Below are positions 10,438-20,421 of a stretch of DNA of 49,093 bases, one piece after another. The position numbers and the translations under genes were made by a program. The DNA is taken from the NCBI GenBank assembly GCA_032718475.1, contig JAUCBJ010002368.1, positions 1 to 49,093 on the forward strand, in the 5' to 3' direction. The notes beneath the pieces were generated by a model. That model saw only the letters and a list, made by a program, of their open reading frames with translations. It did no database searches and was not told the origin of the DNA. This DNA is from Nemertoderma westbladi. Taxonomy: Eukaryota > Xenacoelomorpha > Nemertodermatida > Nemertodermatidae. The stretch's first letter is position 1. The number at the start of each line of letters is the position of its first letter.

Positions 10438-12971
10438 AACAATATTACATGGTAAAACCGGAAGATCCTACACATAGTCTGAAGTTTCTACCGTTAATAA
10501 ATCCTCTCGATCTAGTCGAACTCGAACAACTGCAAAAACATCTGGATCAGTTAGTTAAAGTAAACTCGTTTCGAAAACCATATAACGTTTCCAGAATAGA
10601 GAAAGAAACAATACCTCCGTATAATCTTGATGGATTCATCAAAACTCGTTTAGTGCACTGGAATCTTGATGTGTTATTCGAGGAGGAAAGAATACAACGA
10701 TATGGAGATGTGGAAACATATACCACGCAATGTTTAAAGTATAAAGACCTGCCTAATGCTAGCGAATGTGCTACCTTGTGGCATCCTGTGGGAATGACAC
10801 TCGAAAACGCCACTAAAGAGTGGAACGAAACTCTTAACGTTATCGAGATGTATGGAGTTGTCACTTACGATAACGAAGGTAGCGTTCCGGTTGGAGAACT
10901 TGGAACTACGCGGATGATACACATACGAGGACTCGCTGGTTCTACCCACGTATTTACTCGAGCATGTTCCGACGTTATTGATTATTCTTTTGAAACTCTT
11001 ACTGAGACACAAAAGAAACTCCGACATGGACAATTTGAACTCGCGCAGCGTTACGTCACCGACACCGAGCGCAAGCCGGCCATGGGTATCGATGGATCGA
11101 TGTTACCCCAACCCGTGCTCGAGATGCTGTTTAACGAAGGAATCCTTAAAATCGGCTCAGCTGTTTATGGAGACCTACAGAACGACTTTCGGAATATGGA
11201 GAACATTCCATACCCCTTCGTTGATACTCAGCTGATTGCTCCTTGGGCAGAAGGCCGAGGTTTCTTCCCCACTACGTATGCGAATACACCCAGCGGAATT
11301 ACTAAAGTACAACGAACCTCCATCGGACATCTTGCCTTTCAAGAATACGGATAGAATTTCAAGGTTGGAAATCCTATAAATTACCAACAAGTATACGGAG
11401 ATCATTATTCTCGTTTATACTTTGATGGACCGTTGACCGCACCTGGCGCCGTGTATAGCTTTATGAGTGTTCCACTTCGTCCCTCCTTAGCTATATACAC
11501 GATTTTTGAAAAGGCAGCACTTGCCGGTTGGCTAGCCGATGTGTGCAGTCGTACCATACGCGCCCATCCCTTAATACTTGGAACCAAACTCGCCAAGTTA
11601 GATGAACACAATAAGTTCATCCGCTTTGAATGTTTCAGGCGCTTTCTGACTCCGTTCCGTAACGTTGATAGTCAGTTCAAGGACCGCGCTCTGACCAAAC
11701 TCAGCCTGAGAGACTCAGCGGCGGAGAAGCTAAACAGCGCGGGATTTGCCCTTTTTCAGGACGTTTGTATACAGAACTTGCACTCATCTGTTATACAAAG
11801 ACCCCGAATACCCACGGGTTATTCTGTCGTCGAAGTTCAGACAGTGGGTCTGCTTGCTGAGACAGCCGCACCTACCTCAGCTATGCAATTGGAAGACGAA
11901 CCAATATGCTTAGAAGCTGAAGCGATTCAGCCTACAGCGCCCCGGAGCAGCGATAACGACTACGTCTTAGAGTGGTATCAAGGTCCACAATGTCTCACCG
12001 CATACGATTATCGACACGCTAACTATGTTTCTCGAAAACGTTGTCGATTATGCGCATCGAGAGACCATTTCACTCCTATGGACTCAGACGTACCCTGTTC
12101 CTATTTCCATGAACAACCAATGATGGAGATATATTGTGCGTATTGCAGACTTAATAACTCTCATATTTTTGCAGTCTGCCCCCAATTTATGACTCAATGC
12201 CACCACTGTCAACTTAAAGGACATGCCAGTTATAATTGCCCCTTTAATCACGATTTAGAGAGCGTAGATGAAATGATTACCCTGCGCTACATTCGAGCTT
12301 GGGAAGCGAACGCGGATTTACATTGTGAGTCCCGTCATCGATACTACCCTGGACGCTCTTACGAGGGAGTTTACGCGTTCCATCCTTATTTATTAGCGTC
12401 TGTGGAACAAAAAACACGCGTACCGAGTTACGAGCTAATGAAGCGTGTTGGTGAGTGTATTTCCACTAAATTTGTTAGAAGATACCTTAGGAACGTCAAT
12501 CCTAACGATATTACTTCATACCATTTGATCAATTATATCCGTCAAGACCCTGAGTATGGCGACTTATTTATCAACTCGCACCCTGAGTTACAGGAAGTAT
12601 CTCGACGGCCCTAGGAATATCGAGCCCGAGAACGCGAGCTGGAAAGAACTATTAAACCAAGGAAGTTTCTTACCACCCACGGTCCGCCTACCGCCATTGC
12701 CCAGACAACCCGTCAAGGACCCGTAGGAGCTGCTGTCCTGAGGCGCGCCCTAAAGGCTGTTAGACCTCGCTCCACGGAAGTTGATATCGATCAACCAGGT
12801 ACCTCGACCGGCGGATACACCGATCGCAATCCGAAACCTTCTGATGCAATTGTATTGCACCCTTCACCCAGGAGTTACAGCCCTCCTAGTAAAGTGGCTC
12901 GCCCCAAAGAGAAAAGGACTCTTACTAGCCTCAAAAAACTCCGTAAACGCCGTCCACGTAAGAAAGACTAA
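10413..12971 (+). pseudogene. Third ORF of BEL copy 1, C-terminal part: DEDDy exonuclease-like domain plus zinc knuckles
   Basis: One frame runs to TAA 12969-12971 and is interrupted only by two in-frame TAG codons (11352-11354, 12612-12614). Motifs in order: VVTYDNEGS with D at 10869 and E at 10875; ILKIGSAVYGD with D at 11172; FVDTQLIA near 11217; IYTIFEKAALAG with Y at 11496 and E at 11508. This order and spacing fit motifs I, II and III of DEDDy 3'-5' exonucleases (RNase D, WRN, EXD1), with E replacing the last D. Knuckles follow: a CRLC...H...C cluster near 12040, then CAYCRLNNSHIFAVC and CHHCQLKGHASYNC (12139-12240). The tail is strongly basic (LKKLRKRRPRKKD). All of these motifs recur in the coding region at 30516-33019. 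A nucleic-acid-binding or RNA-trimming role is inferred, not shown. Confidence 0.6.
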
Positions 12972-13039
12972 CTGTTTAGAGTATTTTTATATTTTAGAAA
13001 CTGTGATTTGTTATATTTTATAGACTTAAATCCCATTTT

Positions 13040-13049
13040 CTGGGAGCGG
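13040..13049 (+). promoter_or_regulatory. Polypurine tract of BEL copy 1
   Basis: CTGGGAGCGG directly precedes the LTR start TGTAAAAG. A purine-rich block next to the 3' LTR is where plus-strand cDNA synthesis is primed in LTR elements. Confidence 0.6.
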
Positions 13050-14247
13050 TGTAAAAGCTTTTGCGTCATTAACCGGTTATTTTCCCTTAAAGTACTCTGT
13101 GGTTGGTTTGCCAGGCATAAAAAGGCCGTGTCCTTGCTGTACTGGTGTTTTGGATGACATAAAAGTCATTTCTTCTGTATTTGTACTGTATTTGTACTTT
13201 AGAGGACATAATCCGCAATCTCGTGACGCGATAAGCTGGATACTCTTGAAAACCGTGTCGCTACCATGACGACGGTTAACAGCTGATATTGCCACGTCGA
13301 CGTTTCTTTGTTCTCTCGTTGTTCGGTTGACCAATCAGAGCGTTTTTTGTCTCTGTGTTGGAGGTGTATACAGAACTCAGTAGTTCAGTGTTATGTTTTT
13401 GCCCAGAGCCTAAGAACACCGGCTTTTGGCACCTCCGTGTTTCAGTCTTTAGTCTTACATTAGTAGGCTTAATTATAGAACGTATATCTGTTATCGAGTT
13501 ATATATCCATACTAACCAAACGATTCATACATACAAACCTTATCGAACTATATCAAACCATAACTAAACAATTTATACATTAATATTACTGCTTTTGCTG
13601 TCTGTTGTTCATTATATTTGTTGATGAAATATTATATCGGAATACTGATCAATAGTCAGACACCCCACCTTCATGATATACTAAAGGTTAGAGAGACCGG
13701 TTACAGATAAACGATTGCAACCTATGTTGAGTGGTTTGAAGTGAATCTAATGCTATTTCATATGCCCAACATAAATTGTCTGTTGCTCTCTTTATACGTG
13801 ACCAAATTTAGTGAAGGTCGGCAGATTAGTGTGCAGTATTGTGCAGCATTGTGTATGAGTGTAACTGATAACAAAGCATCTCCTAAAGAATGCGCCATAT
13901 ACGTAAATCTATAGCCTTTTCGTTGTGTCTAGTTTAAGTCACAACTCTGTTTACATATTTAGAGCGCCACGTCCTAAAGGAACTGTTAATATTTCCCGAA
14001 AGTGAATAATATTTGTCAGAGATTATATATTACGATCAGTCGAATAATACGGTAGGCTTACATCATCAATCATTAAGCTCCGAACTCAGTCTCCCGGGTA
14101 TATCCAACGGGTGAATGATTGCGCATAGACTGGCTTCGGCTAATGTAGTGTATCAAATACTCGTCATAGGCTAAAGACTATCTATCATCCAAAAGACATT
14201 CTAATTTTGGCAGGTTAAACTGTCAAAGGTCTTTAAAAGCGCAAACA
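13050..14247 (+). repeat. 3' LTR of BEL copy 1 (1198 bp)
   Basis: It starts TGTAAAAGCTTTTG and ends GCAAACA, giving TG..CA ends. It aligns with 38779-39976 at the first 14 bases and from about 13440 to the end (for example TTAGTAGGCTTAATTATA, GTGTGCAGTATTGTGCAGCA, CTCCCGGGTATATCCA). Roughly 13065-13430 does not align, as expected for a fast-changing U3 region. It has a CCAAT box-like CCAATCAGAG near 13330. Both LTRs measure exactly 1198 bp. Short ORFs inside it on either strand are not genes. Confidence 0.75.
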
Positions 14248-14783
14248 ACTTATAATCGAGTCAATAGGAATTGGGATACAGCAGAGACTTGACCAATAAT
14301 CATTCCCAGCAACTGGCTGGCTTAAGACACATCCTTCCATCTATGTACCAGCATGTTGGCCAATAAATGAGTAGTATTTAATGAGAATCAATTTTTTTTG
14401 CCGTTTTAATTACTTTAGATCAATTAAAGACACAATTATTAAAGCAAATCACTTGAACTAATTAAAAACTATAATAGAATGGCGTATGTGGATTACATCT
14501 GTATAATTTTTAATTATAATTATTTAAATCTTATACTGTAAAACAATTAATTTCCTTTAAAAGGCAGGTTGAAAATGGTGTTTTTACCGTAATAACTTAA
14601 TTAACTAATTAACTGCTATTATCTTAGCTTCTCGAAGGCCACACGGAAATTCTACTTGGAAAATTTCTAAACTTTTGCCAAACAACATGTGTACCAAGTT
14701 TGGATAGCTTTCATCAAAGATTGGCCGAGTTATTAACGTTTAAAATTGAACACGACAGAACGACAGGTTGATTAATGGTACCA
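14248..14783. other. AT-rich DNA, nothing recognised
   Basis: This follows the LTR end and contains no long frame, no tandem repeat and no RNA gene that I can recognise. It is probably the DNA into which BEL copy 1 inserted. Confidence 0.5.
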
Positions 14784-14900
14784 CTACGCTAAGGCTCACT
14801 CACTTCGTGGCTCGCCCCACAATATATCTAATGTTTAGTTCTGAGGCATAACAGCGAGAACATGCGAGCCACGTAGTAAAGGCGAGCCTTAACGCACTAT
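14784..14900. repeat. Small fold-back element
   Basis: Left arm CGCTAAGGCTCACTC..CGTGGCTCGC and right arm GCGAGCCACGTAG..GCGAGCCTTAACGC are imperfect inverted repeats around a ~50-bp centre. The arm sequence (CACGTAGT, GGCGAGCC) resembles the arms of the element at 26859-27477, so both may belong to one non-autonomous family. Confidence 0.5.
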
Positions 14901-15010
14901 GATAATTAGTAAATACTGGAAAATTTATTTCGAGTTATTATCATATTCGAGTTAGTGAAATATTGAAACGAGGGACCGAAGTGAGATAAAAGTACATTAT
15001 ACACTATAAT

Positions 15011-15150
15011 ATGTTGTTTTATTGTTAAATTTCTTGATTACTTAACGCTCGTCTATGGACGAGCCGCAAATAATCCATCTATCTATTTACGGCTTGTCCA
15101 AGGACGAGCGTTAAGTAATTCAGAAATTTAACAATAAAATATTATAATTA
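15011..15150. repeat. Palindromic MITE-like element
   Basis: Arms of about 50 bp are almost perfect: TTTTATTGTTAAATTTCTTG and TTACTTAACGCTCGTC on the left, with ACGAGCGTTAAGTAATT and AAATTTAACAATAAAAT on the right, around a centre CAAATAATCCATCTATC. An inner GACGAGCCG/CGGCTTGTC pair extends the stem. No coding capacity. This is the form of a miniature inverted-repeat transposable element. Confidence 0.7.
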
Positions 15151-15410
15151 TCCTTTATGAATGTGCCTTTATACTTTTTTTAAGTACTTGTTGATTACCT
15201 ACTGTACTACACCCAATTTCACTCAACTTACACACCCAATTTCCACCCAACTACACCCAACATCTACCCAACTACACCCAAAAAAAAAGCAAAAACAATC
15301 TTTAACTACAGTACAAGCGTTTATAAAGTGTTTAAAAAGTCGAAATTGCACTGGTCCCACAGCGCGCAGTTATTCTTCAACCTTATAACTTTCTATAGCT
15401 TTACTGGTAC

Positions 15411-15707
15411 TGATGGGAAGCTGACACTGATGGGAAGCTGGCTATACTCTGAATTTCTTTGAGGATTTCTTTGCGATATTTCTTATAGAATGCGGTACAC
15501 ACAATGATAGTGCGGCAGTGTTGGACAGAGTCCCGAGTCCAGACCTGTGTCCTTGAAGGACCCCTACAGCAGTACGGTACCGAGACAGTATATGCTAGTC
15601 TGCCAGTATATCAGATAAGCAGAGCGCTAGGCTATAGGCATAGCGCGCGTAGCAGTAGTCTGACTGTGACGTCATCGCGTAGTAGATGCGTACAGTATAT
15701 CATCACA
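15411..15707 (-). repeat. Probable 3' LTR of the Gypsy element (far end uncertain)
   Basis: On the minus strand the LTR would begin TGTGATGATATACTG at 15707, directly after the polypurine tract. The far limit at 15411 is only a guess based on a TG on the plus strand; no second copy is available for comparison. Confidence 0.35.
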
Positions 15708-15717
15708 CCCCCCTTCT
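15708..15717 (-). promoter_or_regulatory. Polypurine tract of the Gypsy element
   Basis: The minus strand reads AGAAGGGGGG immediately before TGTGATG. This is a typical plus-strand primer site 35 bases past the end of pol. Confidence 0.6.
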
Positions 15718-15751
15718 AGTTTATCAGCGGAAGTGAATAAACTACCCAAGT

Positions 15752-18583
15752 CTATAGTCTGTTGGGTGGGCGTCTGCGACGTCGAGGGTAGGTGCGCTGT
15801 GGTGAGGAGCGCGCAGGGATTAGTGTTTTGCTGGTGAGCGGTGTCGCCCAGCGAATGCCTTTGGGTGAGCCAGACTGGGTGGCGTCATCGTCCCTTGGTG
15901 TCCCAGTGGCAGCGTTTAGTGGTGTACCAGCGGTGGTGTCCCCTGGAGACCCGTTGGTAGTGTCCCGTGTTGTCCCGGCGTTGGTGTCCTGTGTTGTCCC
16001 GGTGGCGGTGTCCCTTATGAGGTGGCGATGGTTACGGGTTAGGCAACGGCCGGACGTTGTACGGATGCGATAGCTGCGATGGGAAGCTGCCTCGGCCACG
16101 ACCCCGGTGCGATCCCAACGCTTTGTGGTCGGGTTCTGGATCCGCACAGGGTCCCCCACTGTGAGAGTGGGAAGTGGTTTGGCCCCACGGTTATAATAGG
16201 ACGCCTGTGACGTCATCAGCGGTGGCACAGCGGCGTCTAGCGCTGTCCGTGTCGCTTGATGGTCGGCATTGAAGGCCCTGCTGTGCATGGGTACCTGCGA
16301 GCGTATGGGGTGTCCAAACAGGATTTGGGCTGGTGATAAACCGTGGGCGCGGGGTGAATTGCGCAGTTCTAGGAGGCCCTCCTGGAATGCGGCTGAGTTT
16401 ATTTTGACTTCTGTCTTTGTAAGGAGGGCTTTGAGAGCTTTGACGGCTGACTCGGCGTGGCCGTTGCTCTGTGGGTATTCGGGGGAGGAGAAGGAATGCT
16501 CGACTCCCCAGTTGCGGAGGAAGTCCGTCATGTTCGACCCCGCAAACTGTGGTCCGCCGTCCGAATAGAGTCGTGTGGGGGCTCCAAATCGGACGAAGAC
16601 ATCCTGTAGATGGGTGGCAGTTGTGGCGGCGGTGGGGTGGTTGGTGTATCCGTAAATTTCAGGCCAACCGGAATATAGATCCGCAACAGCGAGGTAGTTG
16701 TGGCCGTCTTGGAAGAACAGATCGCCCGAGATCTGCTCGAAGGGCCGGGTTGCATCGCGATCTCGTAGGAGTGGCTCCTTGGCGAGACTCGGACGGTAGG
16801 TGAGGCAGGGCTCACACGCTGAGACCGTCGTCCGGACGTCATTCGTGAGTCCGGGCCAGTAAACAGTTTGGCGGGCACGCCGGAGGGTCTTCTCTACCCC
16901 TTGGTGGGCGGCGTGAAGTCGCGCGAGTGTGTTCCGTCGCGCGGCCCGCGGGACCACGATCCGCTGTCCGTAGAGGACTAGGTCACGATCGGTGGTCAGT
17001 TCCTCCCTGATCGACCAGTAGGGCGTTACCCCCGGGATGTGGCAGGAGGACGGCGGGAACCCGGACTGTGTGGCGTCGAGGAGCGCGCAGTAGTCGGGGT
17101 CGTCCCGGGCCGTCTCGCAGAGCGAGTTGAGGGTGAGGTCCGCGAAGTTGTCAGTGGGCTCCGAGCCCTCCATGATGGCCGCGACCGTTGCTATGGTAAC
17201 CGCGTGGAGATGGTAGGCCATCTCGCCGTCGTCGATCAGGTCGTCGGGGGACGGATCATCGATGGGTGCACGGGATAACGCGTCAGGAATGCGGTGCTCC
17301 TTTCCTTTCCTCCATACCGTTGTGAAGGAGTAAGGAGTGAGTTTCGACTTAAGCCGCTGGAGGCGTGTGTTATCCGTGGCGTCGATCGTGTATCGATCGA
17401 GGATTGTCACCAGTGGTTGGTGGTCGACAATGAGAGTGAAGTTGGGGAGGCCCAGTAGGTAAAGTCTACATTTGTGGGCGGCCCAGGCAACGGTGAGCAG
17501 TTCAAGCTCCACCATCGCATAGCGCGACTCGGTTTCGGTGATAAACCGCGATCCGCACTCCACTAATCTCCAGTTGTCGTCATGGCGCTGGAGTAGCGCG
17601 TACCCGAGTCCGTTCTTCCGGGAAGCGTCGGTCTCGAGTTTAGTCTCGCGTTCCGACTCGAAGGGAGCGAGAACTGGGGGCGATAGAAGTGAGAGTTTTG
17701 TTCTCTCGAAAGCCGCCTCGTGGTCGGAGGTCCAGAAGAAGGAGTTTCGCGAACTGAGGAGGGGGCGGAGGGGCAACATTGTAGAGGAAATGTCGGCCGA
17801 AAACGGGGCGAGTTGTTCGACGAGTCCGACGAAACTCCGCAGGTCGGTTATGTTTGTCGGCCGCGGGAAACTCGCGATGGCCCGGAGCTTTGCCGGGTCG
17901 GCCCGTATCCCGTCAGCCCCGACGAGGTAGCCCGCGAACTTGACTTCGCGCTGGGCGAACTGGACCTTGTCGGGATGCAGGGAGATGCCTGCCTCGCGAC
18001 AGCGTTGGAGGAAGCACCGAACACTGGCGAGGTGCTCGTCGAGAGAGTTGTTGTACAATAGGATGTCGTCGACGAGTTTAGTGAGGTTTGGCAGGTCCCG
18101 GAGGGCATCGTCGCCCCGCCGGTTGTACTCGTCCCCACTTGAGATGAGTCCCATAACACTCCGACAGTGTTTGTAACGGCCCCAGGGCGTGACAAAGGTG
18201 GTGAGGAGTTGGGTTTCCTTCTCGAGGGGTACCTGCCAGTAGCCGGAAGCAGCGTCGAAGGCGGAGAAGAACTTCGCCGAAGACGGAATCCCTGATATAG
18301 CCGCCCGAGGATTCGGGGTCGGGTAGTAGGGTCGCTTAACCTGGCTGTTTAGGTGACGGAGGTCAACGCAAATTCTGAGTTTGCCGTTGGGTTTCGGGGC
18401 GACGGTCATCGGATGGGCCCAGTCGGTGGGCTCCGTCACCCGTTCGATGACCTCGCGCTTCACCATCTCGTCGAGGAGATGTTTTACCTCGTCCCTCATG
18501 GCGAAGGGGATGGGCCGCGCACCGTTTACGTGGAACGGTGTGGCGCCTTCCTTCAGTTCGATCCGCATGGGTTCGCCCGCCAT
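15752..18583 (-). CDS. pol: Gypsy pol: reverse transcriptase, RNase H, integrase
   Basis: A single open frame of 943 codons from ATG 18583. RT motifs include TTFVTPWGRY, MGLISSGDEYNRRGD and catalytic VDDIL (Y-x-DD variant). RNase H shows ETDASRKNGLGYALLQ, ELELLTVAWA and VDHQPL. Integrase follows with an HHCC segment (HAAHQGVEKTLRRARQTVYW ... CEPC), then GDLF, YSDGGPQF and PQSNGHAES, giving D, D and E. The C-terminal ~60 residues are repeats rich in Thr and Gly (TGTTQDTNAGTTRDTT), unusual for integrase tails. The ATG may be internal to a longer gag-pol reading, since the upstream protease frame is offset by one base at a run of C near 18577. Confidence 0.92.
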   Translation of the reverse strand: MAGEPMRIELKEGATPFHVNGARPIPFAMRDEVKHLLDEMVKREVIERVTEPTDWAHPMTVAPKPNGKLRICVDLRHLNSQVKRPYYPTPNPRAAISGIPSSAKFFSAFDAASGYWQVPLEKETQLLTTFVTPWGRYKHCRSVMGLISSGDEYNRRGDDALRDLPNLTKLVDDILLYNNSLDEHLASVRCFLQRCREAGISLHPDKVQFAQREVKFAGYLVGADGIRADPAKLRAIASFPRPTNITDLRSFVGLVEQLAPFSADISSTMLPLRPLLSSRNSFFWTSDHEAAFERTKLSLLSPPVLAPFESERETKLETDASRKNGLGYALLQRHDDNWRLVECGSRFITETESRYAMVELELLTVAWAAHKCRLYLLGLPNFTLIVDHQPLVTILDRYTIDATDNTRLQRLKSKLTPYSFTTVWRKGKEHRIPDALSRAPIDDPSPDDLIDDGEMAYHLHAVTIATVAAIMEGSEPTDNFADLTLNSLCETARDDPDYCALLDATQSGFPPSSCHIPGVTPYWSIREELTTDRDLVLYGQRIVVPRAARRNTLARLHAAHQGVEKTLRRARQTVYWPGLTNDVRTTVSACEPCLTYRPSLAKEPLLRDRDATRPFEQISGDLFFQDGHNYLAVADLYSGWPEIYGYTNHPTAATTATHLQDVFVRFGAPTRLYSDGGPQFAGSNMTDFLRNWGVEHSFSSPEYPQSNGHAESAVKALKALLTKTEVKINSAAFQEGLLELRNSPRAHGLSPAQILFGHPIRSQVPMHSRAFNADHQATRTALDAAVPPLMTSQASYYNRGAKPLPTLTVGDPVRIQNPTTKRWDRTGVVAEAASHRSYRIRTTSGRCLTRNHRHLIRDTATGTTQDTNAGTTRDTTNGSPGDTTAGTPLNAATGTPRDDDATQSGSPKGIRWATPLTSKTLIPARSSPQRTYPRRRRRPPNRL

Positions 18584-19338
18584 GGTTGTAAGGGGTTTCG
18601 ATGTGTCACGAAGACATCGGCGTACTCGCGGAGGAACTCGTCGCGAGTTCGTGAAGTAGCCGCCCCAGGAGAGGAAGTTGTTAACAAGTTTATGCGGTGC
18701 GGGAAGTCCTTCGCGATGATGTCGAGGTTGCGCATGGCCTCGAGGTTGAGAATCATTCCGTCGATCTCCGGAGAGACGACGACGGTGACCGGTGCCGAAT
18801 TTCCACCATAGGAGATCCGGGTGTGGAAGATTCCAGTAATCGCGAGAGGGTTCTCGTTGGCCGCGAGTAACTCGGGTTCATTGAGGGGGTATGGAAGCAG
18901 GTCCTTCTCCTTCCCTCCTATCGACTGGTAGAGTTTGCTGCCCAACATGGTGGCAGCCGCGCCGCTGTCAGGGAGCGCATGCGGGATGGTGTCCATGTGT
19001 TTGGCAGTCCGCGCGCAGCGGAGCTCTATCGGGATGCGCTCGAGGGCGCACGTTGCAGGCGGGTACGTAACGCCGCCGACAACATGGTTGACGTGGCGGG
19101 ATGCCGGGGGGCTGCTACTCGATCGCAGGATGGATTGGAGTTGAGCCGTGCAGAGGATAGAGTTTATCCGTGGTTTCTCGTAGGAGGCGGAGTCGGACTT
19201 TCCGGGCGATTTGGGTTTGGACCGGCAGACGGCCCGGAAGTGTCCCGCCTTCCCGCACGAGCTGCAGGTGGCGTCCCTGGCGGCGTGGCGGAGCAATGTG
19301 CTTTGCCAGCCGCGTGTTGTCATCCACAGTTTGTACAC
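18553..19338 (-). pseudogene. pol: Gypsy zinc knuckle and aspartic protease segment
   Basis: The frame contains a knuckle CSSCGKAGHFRAVC and the protease active site PDSGAAATMLG. The first residues of this frame are not real: the true gag reading enters it by a frame change near 19290. At the 3' end the frame runs out at 18553 while the RT frame is offset by one base in a C run near 18577, most simply a one-base deletion. The protease would release gag and pol products. Confidence 0.8.
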
Positions 19339-20067
19339 GCGCGTTCCGAGTTGGTCGGTTGCGGTTTATCGGACTGTGGTTTCCGTTTGGAGGAGTTCGA
19401 GCGCGAACGTTTGTAACTCGAAGTTACCTTGGCGACGGGTCGTCCCCGGCCGATAATCGTGTCGTTGCGCTCGCTCGCTTCCATTGTCTGGGCGATTCGC
19501 ACACAGTCGTCCAACGTGGGCTGTGGAAGAACCTTGAGGAGTACTGTGCGTGTCTCGGAGCTGCGGATTCCAACCAGGATCTGTGTGACGATCTGGCGGT
19601 TCCGGCAGTGGTCGCAGAGTTCTGCTGCGTCCGCGAGTTCTTCGAGCGCAATCCGATATGCGTCGAAGTTCTCGTTCGGCCCCTGTTTCCGGTCGTGGAA
19701 GCGGATTCCGTCGATCGCAATGCTGCGTTGCGACCGGAGGTGGGCCTGCAGGGTGTCGAGGATCGAGTCCGTCGTCGTATCGGGATCGTCGATGTCGACA
19801 CGTAGGGTGACCGTTAGGGTCTGCTGGAGGTCCCGGCCGAGAGCGGACACGAGGGCGTAGACCTGTGCGTCTCGGGGGAAAGTTGAGGCTTGCTGGCGGT
19901 GCGCGTGCACCCGCCAAGCCTCCCTCCAACGGCGGAATGGGGTAAACTCGATGTCCCATCGATTTTTTCGAGGCCGGATATGTCTAAAACGCGGCGTCGA
20001 TGTGGCGGGTCGGCTCCCGGTGCCGGGCCCGCGGCGGCAGGTTGTCCCGCGGCAGGGGCGGGAGGTA
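19320..20067 (-). pseudogene. gag: Gypsy gag, C-terminal part
   Basis: The reading enters from the insertion site at 20067 and stays open to TGA 19322-19320. The segment DGIRFHDRKQGPNENFDAY followed by ELCDHCRNRQIVTQILVGIR is the capsid-like region of Gypsy gag proteins, followed by a basic linker and the first half of a zinc knuckle (CTNCG) that the TGA truncates. The remaining ligands lie downstream in the same frame (QHAAGKAHC), so the TGA is a lesion; a frame change near 19290 follows. Confidence 0.8.
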
Positions 20068-20254
20068 GGGCTCGATCGGAGCTCCGGCCTCCGGCTCCGG
20101 CTCCGGCCATTTTGGCACCTCCGGCTCCTGCTCCGGCTCCGGTAAAAATATTGCCGGAGTAACTTTTTTAATAAAGTATTATATTTCGTGCATATTCTAA
20201 TCTGAACAATTATTTACACTATAAGTACCTACTGTCAGACTGTAGTACAGCTTC

Positions 20255-20269
20255 AATATCAAGCATAAT
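20255..20269 (+). repeat. LINE target-site duplication, left copy
   Basis: AATATCAAGCATAAT, identical to 24032-24046; directly adjoins the T run that is the LINE's tail. Confidence 0.92.
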
Positions 20270-20421
20270 TTTTTTTTTTTTTTTAACAAAAGATACACCC
20301 CCGTTCGGGGTAAATTAGCACAATAAAATATAGTTAGACATTATATGTGGACATATTTATACTGTCCAACCCTTCACAATATACTGTAGTTGGTAATGAG
20401 ATAAAAGGAGCGTGTGAGCAG

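Larger units (their letters stand above)
1..14247 (+). mobile_element. BEL/Pao LTR retrotransposon, copy 1 (5' end outside window)
   Basis: The order is gag-pol (2-7081), a non-coding spacer (7082-8724), a third degenerate coding region (8725-12971), a polypurine tract (13040-13049) and a 3' LTR (13050-14247). The LTR is assigned because its ends and its right two thirds match the sequence at 38779-39976, which lies upstream of the second BEL gag-pol. By comparison with copy 2, about 4.4 kb (5' LTR, leader and start of gag) is missing to the left. If the parts belong together the full element would be near 18-19 kb, very large for BEL/Pao. The weak point is the join between pol and the 3' half: no copy in the window shows both halves in undamaged form, so fusion of two elements cannot be excluded. 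Confidence 0.7.

Noticed and set aside
8725-12971. Envelope glycoprotein in the env position
   Set aside because: No signal peptide, fusion peptide or membrane segment; instead zinc knuckles and exonuclease-like motifs.
13077-13334. Minus-strand ORF of 85 codons
   Set aside because: It lies in the U3 of an LTR and has no counterpart in the other LTR.
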